NCBI GenBank assembly: GCA_002794775.1
Contig: NBAY01000047.1
Coordinates: forward strand, 248,001-312,000
Length of the DNA: 64,000 nt
Source of the DNA: Porodaedalea pini
Lineage: Eukaryota; Basidiomycota; Agaricomycetes; Hymenochaetales; Hymenochaetaceae
Reading direction: 5' to 3'
Of the stretch, positions 44,565 to 55,512 are shown one piece after another. The translations under genes and the position numbers were made by a program. Under the pieces are notes generated by a model. The model ran no database searches and had not been told where the DNA came from. It worked only from the letters and a program-made list of their open reading frames with translations. Each line of letters opens with the position of its first letter. Position 1 is the first letter of the stretch.

Positions 44565-44822
44565 GTGTTAGGTATTCATTGCGTGCTCGTCTCACCAAAA
44601 CCTACATGAGCGACCTTAATTTATATTTAAAAAAAAAAGGAAACTCCAGATGAGCTCTGTAGATATTTAGAGTCGGAAACATATTTCAATAGCAGAAGAA
44701 GAGTTTGAAAGATATGACCGTTGACCAATGATGGTGCCAGCCAGTGCACATAGGCCTTCAGGTAGCCCTGCGCAACTGGAATATGTCTATGCACTCTGGT
44801 TGAACCTTCTGAGCACCTGACT
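44565..44822 (-). repeat. Inverted copy of 23672-23931
   Basis: Reverse complement of the segment described at 23672-23931, ending at GGTTGAACCTTCTGAGCACC. Lies 21 kb from its partner. Confidence 0.85.
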
Positions 44823-44944
44823 ATCGTGCGCAGTAATTTTTTTTCAAGACTGCCTGTCTTTCTTTCTTTCTCAAAATGAATACTGTGCCGCTACATCTAT
44901 TTGTTGAAAACGAGCATGAGGAATCATGAAACTGATGACATATA

Positions 44945-47900
44945 CCGTCATGGACTGGTCCTTGAAACAGCACTTTTTATTTTTATTTTTACACCATTTC
45001 TTCACCAATTTTTTCAAAACAAAAAAATTAAATTAAAGCTATGCTACTAAGGTCCATCTGTGTGAAATTTTGAGTGAAAAAGGTCAGGAATAAATGAGTT
45101 ATGAATTGCATACATTTTGACTCCAAATCAGCATGTCACTGCTCCTTAAAACACAACTTTCCCACGCTCATCTTCACTCGGAATTTGAGCTATTTCCCTC
45201 ATTTCCACTGACATTTTCAATGTCAATTTCTTCCAAATCATCCTCAGCATCTTTTTGAAGCTTTGGCCTGGGAATGGGTGGTTCAAGGAGGCCTCTTTTA
45301 GGCTTATTCCACCTCACTTTTCTTTTTTCCTTCTTTGCTGCATCCCTTTCCTGCTCCCATTCTACAACTTTTGCCTTCCAGTCACTAGTTAACTTTGCAT
45401 TTCTGGCTTTCCTCTCTGCACTGAGCCTTTCCCATTCCCTAAGCTTCTCACTATAGTCCTTTTTCAGAGCCCTCCTTTTCTCCTTTTCTGCCTCTTCAGC
45501 AAGCTGGTGCTCAACATATTCATTGACCCTTTGTGTAAAGTCATCTCCTGTGAGTAGCCTAGGTAGCCCATCTCCAAGAAGTTTTCCACTACCCTTTGGG
45601 AGCTTCTGAAGCTGCTCTTTTGCAAAGAGCTGCTTTCTCAGCCTCTCACAGTAAATATTTTGAAGCACTAAACTTGCTTGTAACCCTACTATTACCCTAT
45701 GCTGTTTAGCCTCTCTTTTGATATATTCTTCCAGCTCATTCTGAAGCTGCTCTTCCAGCTCACTTCCTGGTATAGAGCTCAGAAGATCTGCTGGAATTTT
45801 CTTTAGAGAGGGAATGCTAGAAAAATGAAAGGGAGGTTCAGATGAGGATTTAACAGGTGACTGAGATACTAGATATCTAGCAGATGTCTGAGATAACCCT
45901 TGAACTGTATTATTAGATTCTGATAATAGTACAGGGTCAATAGGAATACTTTCAGCATCTCTCTCATTTGTTGTCTCCTGTTCACCCTCCCTTTCATTTA
46001 ATGAGAGATTTTGAGCCTGTGTGATAAGTTTGACAATTGCCTTTACTGGTGATGGCTGAGGTAAAGGAAGGCCAGATCCTGTATGTGAAGACTCTATACT
46101 TGGCTTTAGATATCTAGGATTAATAGCCTTTGGATTAAATGGCCAAATACCAGTTGCAGAAAAGGTTTTCTTTATATTCTCAGAGGTAAAGACTTTAATA
46201 TGAGCAGGAGTGTAAACACTTAAAAAATTAGATTTACAGACAGCCTGCCCTGTCTCTGCTTCAAATGTAAGCATTTCCTCTGAGAATGTAGTCTTCAGAA
46301 TGCCAAAAATAACAACATCCAAGCCCTGATAAATATGTGTGGCATGGGATGGATAGCAGAGTATATGTATATTGTTCTCTCTGCAGAATAGGAGAAAAGG
46401 TAGTGTTAAATGTGACTGGTGACCATCAACTATTAGGATTCTAGGACGTCCATGAGCTTTCTGCTTTGTAAGCTCATGAAAGTTCTTAATCCATTCAATA
46501 CCAATTTCTCCTTCAATATAGCCCTTTTTTGAATATCCTATTCTGTTAAAGTTTGTCAGTTATAAGTGACTCAAGATATAAAATAATATACATGCGCTGA
46601 ATTCAAAGGATTATTCTGCTTCCATGATATTTGATAAGCAGCCCCAGAGAATATAACTAGAGGAGGAAGAGATGTGCCATCAGCACATATCACTGGAAGT
46701 ACAGTGATATTTCCTCTGTTTCCACTCTGTTTCTGCTTTTGGGACTTCTTATCTGACCTTCCAATCACTGTGCTTCTTTTTCCTATACCAGGTTGAAACC
46801 CTATTTCATCTGCTGCATATATGCAGTCAGGTTCAGCATTAGTTTCTGTTAGAGTCTCATCTAATAGCTTGAACCAGGCTTCATTTGTGGCTGGATTGAC
46901 AGCATTGGCTCTCTTTCTGTCAACAGATGATGAAAGAAATGTTTTAAGATGGCTTGAATGCTTTTCAAGTTGTCTGTCAGTCCAATTCTTGCCTAATCCA
47001 GAGAAATCATCTCCAAGCCGACTTCTGAGTATATGCTCTGCTGCCTCTTTGAAAGTTTTGTGTGTAAGAGGTATAGAGTGCTCAGAAAGCTCTTCAGCCA
47101 TTTTAATAAGTTTTTCAACCTCCTCTGGTTGAAGCCATCCTTTTTCCTCATTAAACTGGCTGAGAGATTTCCCTCCAGCAGCATAACACAGAAGTGTGTT
47201 ATGATTAAGGGGTATGAGCTTTCCTGTTTTATTATCATACTCCTTTGACACTTCTTGACATATAGTCCTGGCTCCCTTTCTAATGCTTTCTGGCTTTTGA
47301 AGCTCAGAGAGATACACCTTAACAGCTTCAGCCATTAAGTGATCTTTCTCTTCTCTAGCCAGTTGTGCCTTTTTAGTCTGGGATTTAGCATGGCCAGGCA
47401 TAGCTGATAATAAGCAAGTAGTGAGATAATACTTTAGTAGAGGTTTAGATAGGAGGATGAGTTTAGAGATGAGATTTCTTGATGCTCTGCAGGAGGGGGC
47501 AGAGGTCCTTATATACTTTTTTTTATAGAATATTCTAGAATCTGTATTATTAATTTTATATGTAAAGTATTCTAGAATAGTCTAGTATTTACTACTGTCA
47601 ATAAGTATTATACATATTATTTTATTAGCATGAGCTATGTAGTAGAAGTGAGCAAGCTCAAGATGAGCTGAGCTGCATGAGACATGCATGAGACACGACG
47701 CGGAAGGGGGTGTGACATAAGTGTGACGCTTCAAAAAAGCGCTACACAACTTTCCTGAATTTCTACACAACTCAAATTTTATCCATCTGACTTGAAATTT
47801 TGTAGAAATGTTCAATATATTGCTTAAAAAATATTAGTATTTTTTGTTTTAGCTAAAATGCTTGTTTTATGAATGAATAGAGCCGACAAAATTTTGAACC

Positions 47901-48104
47901 ACTCAATTCTAGTACCTTCTCACACCCATTTTACCCATAACTTTCTCAATTTCAAACCATTTTTCATGGTTCTTTTTCTAGATAGCATAATTACATGAGT
48001 AGAATTTTTCAATGTGTTAATTTGAGCTGAGGAATGTGTTGTTGAGCCAAATTAAATGGGGTGTTTCAAGGAGTGGGGGTGTTTCAAGGACCGGTCCATG
48101 ACGG
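44945..48104. mobile_element. Complete pogo-like DNA transposon
   Basis: 3,160 bp with inverted termini CCGTCATGGACTGGTCCTT (left) and the complement of CCGTCATGGACCGGTCCTT (right), TA at 44943-44944 and 48105-48106. The right end carries the terminal motif twice (GTGTTTCAAGGA at about 48061 and 48080). One long transposase gene fills the interior. Ends match the shorter element at 356-1177. Confidence 0.92.
45174..47401 (-). CDS. Pogo-family (DDE_1) transposase
   Basis: Two exons, 47401-46596 and 46542-45174, give 724 residues with no stop. N-terminal region with a CENP-B/helix-turn-helix-like arrangement (LNHNTLLCYAAGG, then GWLQPEEVEKLIKMAEEL), DNA-binding PLTHKTFKEAAEHIL; catalytic core YAADEIGFQPGIG (first Asp), RILIVDGHQSHLTLPFLLF (second Asp) and IYQGLDVVIFGILK (third Asp), followed by FSATGIWPFNPKAI, the usual end of the pogo core. 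The C-terminus is a long Lys/Glu coil. The frame only closes if the intron uses a GC donor (GCATGT at 46595) with AG at 46543, joining NSA/IGYSKKGY, which fits the family. Role: cuts and reinserts the element at TA. Confidence 0.88.
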
Positions 48105-48106
48105 TA

Positions 48107-48496
48107 ATCAGCGGAGGAATAAGCTGGCCGCGCGCGCGTCGGGCGTGACGAATCAAGGCACAAATTCCCACAAGCTGTATTTAGCGGGACCAGATTGCCG
48201 CTCTATGTCTTCCATCCTCCCCTCATCGTTGTCGCGCCCGTCCAACTTGCTTTCTGCCTCCGTCCCCCATCTAACTGTCGCTCTTTTTGCGCTCAATCAC
48301 AGGCGCACTGCCGTTCGTTCTGAACCTGCATAAAAAGTAAGCCCTCTTCTTCTGTTTCATTTACTTACAACAGCTGCATCTTGCTGACCGTCTCTCTGAC
48401 CCGCTTTTTCTCTCCAATTTTTCTTATACTTTTCTTCTAGACCTATTTTTGCACCTATATACCTCCGCCGTAATCTCCAGCACAACCCACAGCACA
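48107..48496. promoter_or_regulatory. Upstream region of the Kre9-like gene
   Basis: Contains a CT-rich leader (48360-48470) and a GCATAAAAAG motif near 48328. No coding exon seen. The pogo insertion lies about 390 bp upstream of the ATG, so it may affect this promoter. Confidence 0.4.
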
Positions 48497-49452
48497 ATGT
48501 TCAAGGCGATTCTCTTTGCTGCGTTCATCCCAGCGCTCGCCGTCTTAGCGCAGGTCACCCCATCGGAGCCGGCTCCTGGCAACGTTTACAACGAGGGCTC
48601 GACCTGCAATATTGAATGGGCTGCGGATACCACGGGTCAATGGACGACGTTGAACATCGAGCTGATGACCGGCAGTAACGCGGCCATGGTCCATCTTACG
48701 AGTATGTGCCTGATCGTATGCTGAGTAGACATTCTTGCTGATTGGCGCCCACCCGCCCTGTCTTCTCCCCAATGTGTAGCCGTTGCGACTCTCGACGGCA
48801 CAAAGGACACAACATTCAGCTACACCTGCCCTTCAGTAAGGCCATTCTTCATTATTTACTTAGAGAGGTGGCTGACCGGTTTTCTTCCTGTCCTGTTCAG
48901 GTTTCTCCGAATTCAGCGATTTACTTCTACCAGTTCTCCACGCCCGCCGCGCCAACGAACCTGACCTGGACGGGCCGCTTCGCTATCGCGGACACGAACG
49001 GCAAGACGGTCGACCCGACCGATGAGGCGAATGGCATCAAGTTTGGCACCGGCGCGCTCGCGGACTCGGGCTCAGCCTCCCCCGCGCCATCGTACCTCAA
49101 CGGCGCAGTCGTCTCTACCACTGCAAGCGGCGCCTCTGGCTCGGGAGCTGGCTCGAGCACCGGTTCGGGGGCAGCGTCGACGACCGTCCAGACCGTCATT
49201 TCCGCTTCGGCAACTGGAGCCCTTACCGCAACGGGCTCGCTCACCACGAGCGTGAAGAGCTTGGCGACGGGTTCGGCTGCGGTGAACCAGGCGTCTGGTT
49301 CTGGTTCCAGCTCCAGCTCCAGCTCGGCGGCGTCCTCGTCTACATCGTCCACGAGCGGTGCCTCCGCGCTTGTCCTCGAATTCAAAGCGCGCGGCCTGCA
49401 GGTACTCGCCGGTCTCGCCGGTACCGCTTTCGTTTTCGCGACGATATTCTGA
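48497..49452 (+). CDS. GPI-anchored Ser/Thr-rich Kre9/Knh1-like cell-wall protein
   Basis: Three exons, 48497-48701, 48780-48835 and 48901-49452, join to 270 residues. Signal peptide MFKAILFAAFIPALAVLAQ, then the Kre9/Knh1-like N-terminal domain: PSEPAPGNVYNEGSTCNIEW, LNIELMTGSN, TTFSYTCPSVSPNSAIYFYQ and TWTGRFAIAD. A long Ser/Thr/Gly/Ala region follows (about residues 135-235), then a hydrophobic tail LQVLAGLAGTAFVFATIF consistent with a GPI signal. Family role: cell-wall beta-glucan assembly or surface structure. It has no catalytic site. Confidence 0.9.
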
Positions 49453-50090
49453 GCTCTGAGTTCTAAGCCTAAAAGCTCGCTCTCCTCATTCTCTTCCCCT
49501 CCCTCCCACTTCGATCTATACATACGCTATCCTATTTCTTCCCCCACTTGATGCGACACACGTTCCTCCTTTCGCCTCCCGCCTGCAATACCATGTTCTT
49601 CATCCACATCGTATCACTGCATCACGACCCCGTCACGCCCCGTCCACCTGGCCGTCCACCTGCCTTGATCTGATATTTACTGGGTTTTGCGCAAGTGTCT
49701 TTGTTCGCTTTGTTCTCGCTGGGTCTTTTTTGTTTTGTTTTGTCTTGTTATTAGTGTATTTGGGGTTTAAGTGGATGTGTTATTGCAATTTTCTTTTATG
49801 CTGTTTGACTCAGACACGTGAAGCTTGCGGTTGCTGGTGGTGTGTGCGCATTCCAAGACGGGACAGGTTGTGTCACTGTTATGCCAGCAGAATGTCAAGC
49901 GTAAGGTATTCACATCGTATATACGTTTGAGTTTTTACAACGTCTTTGGATTATTTACAGGATCCATTGGGCAGCGCACCCTGAACAGATAGTAGGGACC
50001 ACCGAAAGGTAGGATTTGAAACGCTGAATAAAACGTCACTGCCCTCCATTATTGCTCACCTCCCGCCAAGATATTAGCAGCATGTATGTA
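49453..50090. other. Intergenic region
   Basis: 3' flank with T/G-rich tracts (near 49705-49760). No gene or repeat recognised. Confidence 0.4.
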
Positions 50091-51750
50091 CTAGGCCTCG
50101 TAGAAGAACTCCGTCACGCCAATCTTCCTCATTCTCCCTCTTGGGACGCCATAATGCTCTAGCAAGTCATCTGCCATCCGTTTCTGATTCACAATTACGC
50201 CGTCGTTTTCGGTTCGCGGTTCGGTGTCACGGACTCGGACGCTGCCTTGAGCTGCTGCATGCGAGGGACCAGGTTCGGGCTGTTCTTCCCCTGCGGTCGC
50301 GTTAATGTTTGAGAGCGAGCGGACAGAACGTGAGGCTTCGGACTTCTTGCCGTCAGGCTGAGGAGGTAACGCCGTCGACGTTATGGGCTGCAGTGGTGCT
50401 GCATGGCCTATAACTTGCTGCGGCTCTGGGATTACTTCGTCTAGCTTCTGGAAAGTCGGAAGCGATGGCCCGGGGATGATAGGATTGTCCTTGGCCGGAG
50501 CGATTTGGCGCTCGCTGACGGACACATATGAGACTGTGTACAGTTCTTTCAGATTAGATGATGCTATGTATACTTCGGAACACTCACGTTCACCTCCTGC
50601 ACGTTTTCGCAATTGGTCTCTTTCCGCGGCTCGTTCCTCGTCTTCAGCCTCGGAATTGACTGCCATATCTTCGTCTTGTGCTGTAGACGGTGATGCCGGG
50701 ACTGTCTCTGGGTCTACTTTCGAAACAGCCTGGAACTGCTCCTGGTTCAGAAGATTGTATAGCCTTAGTGAAGTGGGAAGCTCACTTTTGCTTGCTTGCT
50801 GTATTAACTTGAGGTTTTTCTGGACGTGCATTTTCATTCCCTGTATCGACAACCGACGAACTTTGATGTCTTGCGCTATGTCTGCCTATGCTTCCGAAGC
50901 AGGAGCGTTCTGCGGCTCGTCTGCGGGGAAAAAAAAGGAGAGACATGATTACAATGTTACACGGTAGTATAGACCAAAGAGTCAATTCACCATTGCTTCG
51001 CTTAGACGCGCTAGCGTTCTGCTGTTCTTCCAGAACTCGGTTACCGTACCTCTCGACCCGAAATCAATGTTCATTCGATTTCTCGTGCTTCATCCACTCC
51101 CTTGGTCTCCTGAGACGCTAAGCTTATCCATATGTTGCAAGGTCCACAGAACACTTTATGGGCTTCGACTTTTGTCACAACCGGTAACGACTCGAGCTGC
51201 GCCTTGCGCTATTTCTCCTTGGCGGTCAGCACAACTATGCCCCAGGAGTCCAATACCCGCCTAATGCTATCTTCCTCCTGATCCTTTTCGACCCTCAGAA
51301 ACCGTCTGTGGGAAGAGAGAATGAGTCTTAAAATAGCTTCTATGTAACCAAATAGATCCAGCCTACTGCGATTTCTTGCAGAGGAACTTATGCGAGAATA
51401 ATTTCTCAAGCGTTTCTTGAGTGTATCGCCCTTTGGGATCCGGCATTTGCAGATCTCGCATATTCTTACGCCTTTGAGATGTTCAGGTTCATAAGACTCA
51501 TTGTCGTCGAAGTTCGAGGGCTCTTCCGCGTCTTCATTCGGATCCACATCCGGAAGCGCAATCGTCCAAGGCTCCACATGAGCTTTGCCCTTTATGACGC
51601 GAGTTACTGACGGTGCAATAAAGGTATACTTTCTGCATTCATTTTGATTCAGAATATTTGTTGAATGGGATAGAGAAATACTTACACTTTTATAATTTCG
51701 TCCGGAGTCCTCAGGAGGGCTGTTTTAGCTGCAGTGGGAAATTCGGACAT
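50091..51750 (-). CDS. Uncharacterised protein with Cys pairs, exon structure unresolved
   Basis: Minus strand from ATG 51750. Exon 51750-51686 (MSEFPTAAKTALLRTPDEII) joins 51632-51257 (TFIAPSVTRVIKGKAHVEPW, then CEICKCRIPKGD) and 51208 onward (KAQLESLPVVTKVEAHKVFC, GPCNIWISL). The two CxxC pairs and a following W/H segment suggest a zinc-binding module of the type seen in uncharacterised basidiomycete nuclear proteins. Further parts: RYGNRVLEEQQNASASKRSN (~51040-50990), KMHVQKNLKLIQQASKSELP, acidic EDEERAAERDQLRKRAGG and a C-terminus ADDLLEHYGVPRGRMRK to 50091. A TAG near 50884 and frame changes near 51100 could not be fully resolved by splicing; the gene may be slightly broken. Confidence 0.5.
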
Positions 51751-51833
51751 GCTACAAGGCTGGATTCAGAACTATCAGAGGAAAGCATAAAGCATCTGGT
51801 ACGACATACGCGCCGCTTCCCTAGTGAGAGTGG

Positions 51834-52226
51834 TCAAAAGGAAGCTGAAAAGTCGTCCTGGAGTCTGTGGCGCATCCAAAGATAGCGACAGGTCTGTAGA
51901 TATACCCTGAGTGCAGCTATTGAGACGAGTTCGTCGTCATCACGATGCCGCATCGATTCCTGTCTCCAAAAGAGCGGATGCATAAACGCCCGTCCGTATT
52001 CAAGTCTTCCTTGCAATTGAGTTGAAGGGCCGGTGTTTGAAAGAGAGCCTGCGATCTTCAGATTCTTCTCCCGCTGGTAGCGGTGTTCCATATTCGGAAG
52101 GAGGTCCACCTATACTATTACTAAGCGGGTGTCTCTTGTGTTTAATATATTCTCTTAAGCTTCCATTTCTTTCCCCTGGAGACTAGTACTCACGTCCCCG
52201 ACCCATGAAACTTTGAGAGTGTACAT
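51834..52226 (-). CDS. Small uncharacterised gene, 2 exons
   Basis: ATG at 52226 with MYTLKVSWVGD, an intron GTGAGT...TATAG, then VDLLPNMEHRYQREKNL to HRLQDDFSASF (stop at 51834). About 102 residues, rich in charged residues, no known domain. Could also be an exon of a longer gene, as the start is weak. Confidence 0.35.
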
Positions 52227-53102
52227 GTGTCGCGCCTCAAACTCAACAGCTTATTTTATTTTATTTTACTAAGTAGCTCTATGAAATTCGCAGCACCGTG
52301 AAGTCTCACATACAATACTACTTCACTCTCTCCAAGTCCCTCGACAATTGACTGAGTCTAATCCATCACAAGCCATGCGAACGTCGTCTTCAGATTCAAG
52401 CCGATCCACTTTATTGCCTCTACTAATGAAAAGTATGGAAAGCGCTCTAAGAAGACGGCCGAGCACACGGACCAATATAACGAATGGGTCAGCTTTCTGC
52501 GATGTGTTCTTCAGACGCTGGTCTGCTGTCTCAGCCGGAACTTTCGTCTCTGCGAATGGCATGGGCGATGCTCGTCCTGACAAGCCCTTGCTGTATAGTC
52601 TGCCGACAGCTCCTAGATGCCAGACCTAGAAGAAACATGCGCCAGCCGGGTTCTCTGAACATCGTTCATCCTGACAAGTACGTTGGCTAGCCAAGCTTGA
52701 GAGAGTGAGACGTGACTCAAATCCAGCTCTTCATGAATACAGAGCTCCCCTCACCCCAATAATGCCAGAGAATTAGCAGAACGACTCATGGCGAGAAGCG
52801 CAGGAGGGCTTGGACGACAAACAAGATTCAGACAGCCCTTCACAATAAATATAAGACTTCTTCACGCAAATGGGTTAAACAACACGTTGCGAGTATTTAC
52901 GCAGTTGTGTTCATAGAGATGATGATAGTGATAGTGATACATGATTTCTGTACATATACATACTTCGCCCGCCCTCATGAGAATCGTAACTTTCGTAACT
53001 TCGCTATTAGCCCAAGGTTAACTCCGAATCGTCGGAACACCTTGGTCAATTCACCCCAGATGAAAAGAAAGAAAGAAATCACCAGTGCGAGCTTGAGTGC
53101 GC
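52227..53102. other. Intergenic region, no supported gene
   Basis: Several short overlapping frames on both strands, none with a coherent protein or splice pattern. The stretch 52840-53000 is AT-rich. Confidence 0.4.
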
Positions 53103-55414
53103 TTACACCCTTTCCCAGTGCTTCCTAACTTTCTTCGATGTGGATATATAGGCGTCGCATACATGCTCGTCATGCAGCTGCGAGGGGTCCTTCGTCATGT
53201 ACCCTTGGTCAATTCCTTCAAAGTACGACCTGAATCAAGCGTAACGCGAGTCAATTCATTTTATCTCTATATTTTAGAGTCGAGTTAAGATGCTTACCAC
53301 GAAAGTGAAAGATTTCCGGCCAGTGACGACTTCTCGACCTTGAAATTCCAGAACTACACACGGCCATAAATTCAACATATCATTCGCAGACATGAAGATA
53401 CTGAAGGAAAACGCACGATCCACCCAGCGCCCATCGTGTATGCTCTCTTCTGAGCGTCTGCCCATTTCTTTAGAAACCCGTCGGAAGGTGTAAACTGCGT
53501 TGATAGAGCCCATTCGCCGAAGAACAGCGGTGAATTGCCTAGTGCAGCATCGGCCTGCACGCGTTCAAGGTCTAAATTCACATTATTTGCCGGTCAAACA
53601 TTCGGTATGGTGCATAAAGCCGACTGATCACGCACTGCAGATACTCGTCAGGTATGCATCCTCGTTGGGATCAGCCACGCCACCAAATCTAAACGAGCGG
53701 CAAAGAGTCAGCTAGGGTTAAAAAAAATGCGCAACTCATAACAAGACGAACGAGTAGTATAGATGGTTGTCATATGCCTGCGGTCCTTGCGCTGCGTCTG
53801 CCGGATTGGCCGGATTGTTGAACTGCCAGTTAATGTCCATGAAGCTGTTTACGTCGTTTTCGAACTCAGACTGACACTTTTACGCAGGCTCTAATAGATT
53901 GAATTGAAACTCACTTCGTCACCAAAGGCGTCCTTGATGGCACGACATTTCCGCTAAGGATTCCTCCAACTCCATTTTCTATCGCAATCTGCGCGAGCAT
54001 AGGCGCCGCATCGGCAAGCGCCTGCCCAACAGCCCCGCCGTAGCTTTTACCATGCAAAATAGATGCAGTCGCGTTCAGCGTATTGGAAAGGACACCGCCC
54101 AGCAGACTACCAGGGGATCCGGCGTCCAAAGTCGTGACGCCGAGAACAGTCTCAACGGCCCGAACAACTTTGACGAAGTTCTTCTGGACTGGACAAGTCG
54201 AGAAAAAATCATGTTAAATATTGTGCAAAGTCGGAAAGGCAAAGACGGGATGACGTACAGTCGCCGTACCCAGGCGTCTGGGTGGCATCCATAATGGGCT
54301 CGTTCACCGCTTCGATTGCGAAAACGCTTCCAAAGTCGGGGTCAAGGTGGCTCAATGCAGTCATAACCGCGGTCCAGACCAAAGCCCGATGATAGTTCTT
54401 GTCAGTCTAAACGAAAACTTCTGAGAATTCTTTCTTGATCAATGAGAGGCATTCGGCGTACGTAGAATTCAACATCACTCGTACACCTGTGAGTTAGAAG
54501 CTTAAAAAAGAACATAAGGAATGCTTGTGAACCTAGAAAACGAACCTTCCAGTGAACATCTGATTAGGAGTCTGTACACCAGGAAGTGCATGATGATCCA
54601 ATATCGCATTGATGCCAGCCGCCTTTAGCTGGCTCAGCCCTCGTTTCTGCCGACTCGTTCAAACGCTTGCCAAATGCATGGCACTGTTCAAACACTCACA
54701 AGCTGCTTGATGCCTCCGCGAGGATAAAACTCCGTGGTTCGATCGACCAGAGGTTCAACTATCCAGTAACCAAGCTTCATTCGCGCGCAATGGATGTTAC
54801 TTGTGAAATGACGTATGGAGGTAGTAAGGTACTCACCGGGATCCGTACCGTGTTTATTCCATACGAAGTGAGCTTGTTGACGTCGTCCTGCGTGAACCAG
54901 GCAGACCTAATCATAGAGCGCTTCACATGAAGTCTGCGATCAAATGCAGGTACGGTACTCACCAATGTTTATTGAATATCTCATCGACGGTGTTAGGATA
55001 CGCCTCTGCAAATGCACTGCCATCAACATGTCAGATCAAAGCCTCTACAACAGAGCTAGGTGAAATGCGTACAACTCTGTAGCTATGCAAGTGGAGCAGT
55101 CACTGCAAGACTGGCCGCCCATTGCCAGCCACTCGGCTGGAAGCATCCATGACTATTCAGATATAATGAGCTTAACACGTTCAGTCGACCGAGAAAGCAA
55201 ACGTACTTCAAGAACAAGCCACGAGCCTATAGAATTAAATTTGCGAAGGTTAACCAGCGACCCGTGGACATAGCGGTAGTATGTGCCACTCACCGAGGTT
55301 GACGCCGTATATCTTGTTGTCGGGAAGCCCCGACGATGCAAGTATTGTGGATAGGATACCTGAGATGAGCGAAAGGGACAGGACATATAAAGATCTTGAA
55401 ATCAGTGGCACCAT
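53103..55414 (-). CDS. GH5 exo-beta-1,3-glucanase-like enzyme
   Basis: Minus-strand multi-exon gene from ATG 55414 to TAA 53103. Signal peptide MVPLISRSLYVLSLSLISG, then IYGVNLG/SWLVLE, WMLPAEWLAMGGQSC with CSDCSTC, AWFTQDDVNKLTSYGINTVR, LKAAGINAILDHHALPGVQ, LVWTAVMTALSHLDPDFGSV, the acid/base motif AVNEPIMDATQTPGYGD, VRAVETVLGVTT, DINWQFNNP, the nucleophile motif FFGEWALSTQF and GAGWIFWNFKVEK, then GIDQGYMTKDPSQL. Both catalytic Glu residues are present. The motif order follows GH5 fungal exo-1,3-beta-glucanases, which trim cell-wall or extracellular glucan. At least nine short introns; not every border was checked. Confidence 0.88.
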
Positions 55415-55505
55415 CCTGACTTGCGGCTGCAGGGAAGGTCGGAGGAGAAAGGGAAGGTGGGCGAAGAGAAAACAAAAGTGCGGCTTTAGGTTGGGACTGG
55501 CTAGA

Positions 55506-55512
55506 CTTTATA
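55506..55512 (-). promoter_or_regulatory. TATA box of the GH5 gene
   Basis: TATAAAG on the minus strand lies about 92 bases before the ATG at 55414. Confidence 0.55.

Noticed and set aside
23990..48104. LTR retrotransposon
   Set aside because: Searched for paired direct LTRs, a primer-binding site and reverse transcriptase or integrase motifs; none was seen.
48927..49523. Long minus-strand open frame (198 residues)
   Set aside because: Antisense shadow of the Ser/Thr-rich third exon of the Kre9-like gene.
52348..52629. Frames of 86 and 93 residues on opposite strands
   Set aside because: Mutually overlapping, no start context, no family signal, no splice continuation.
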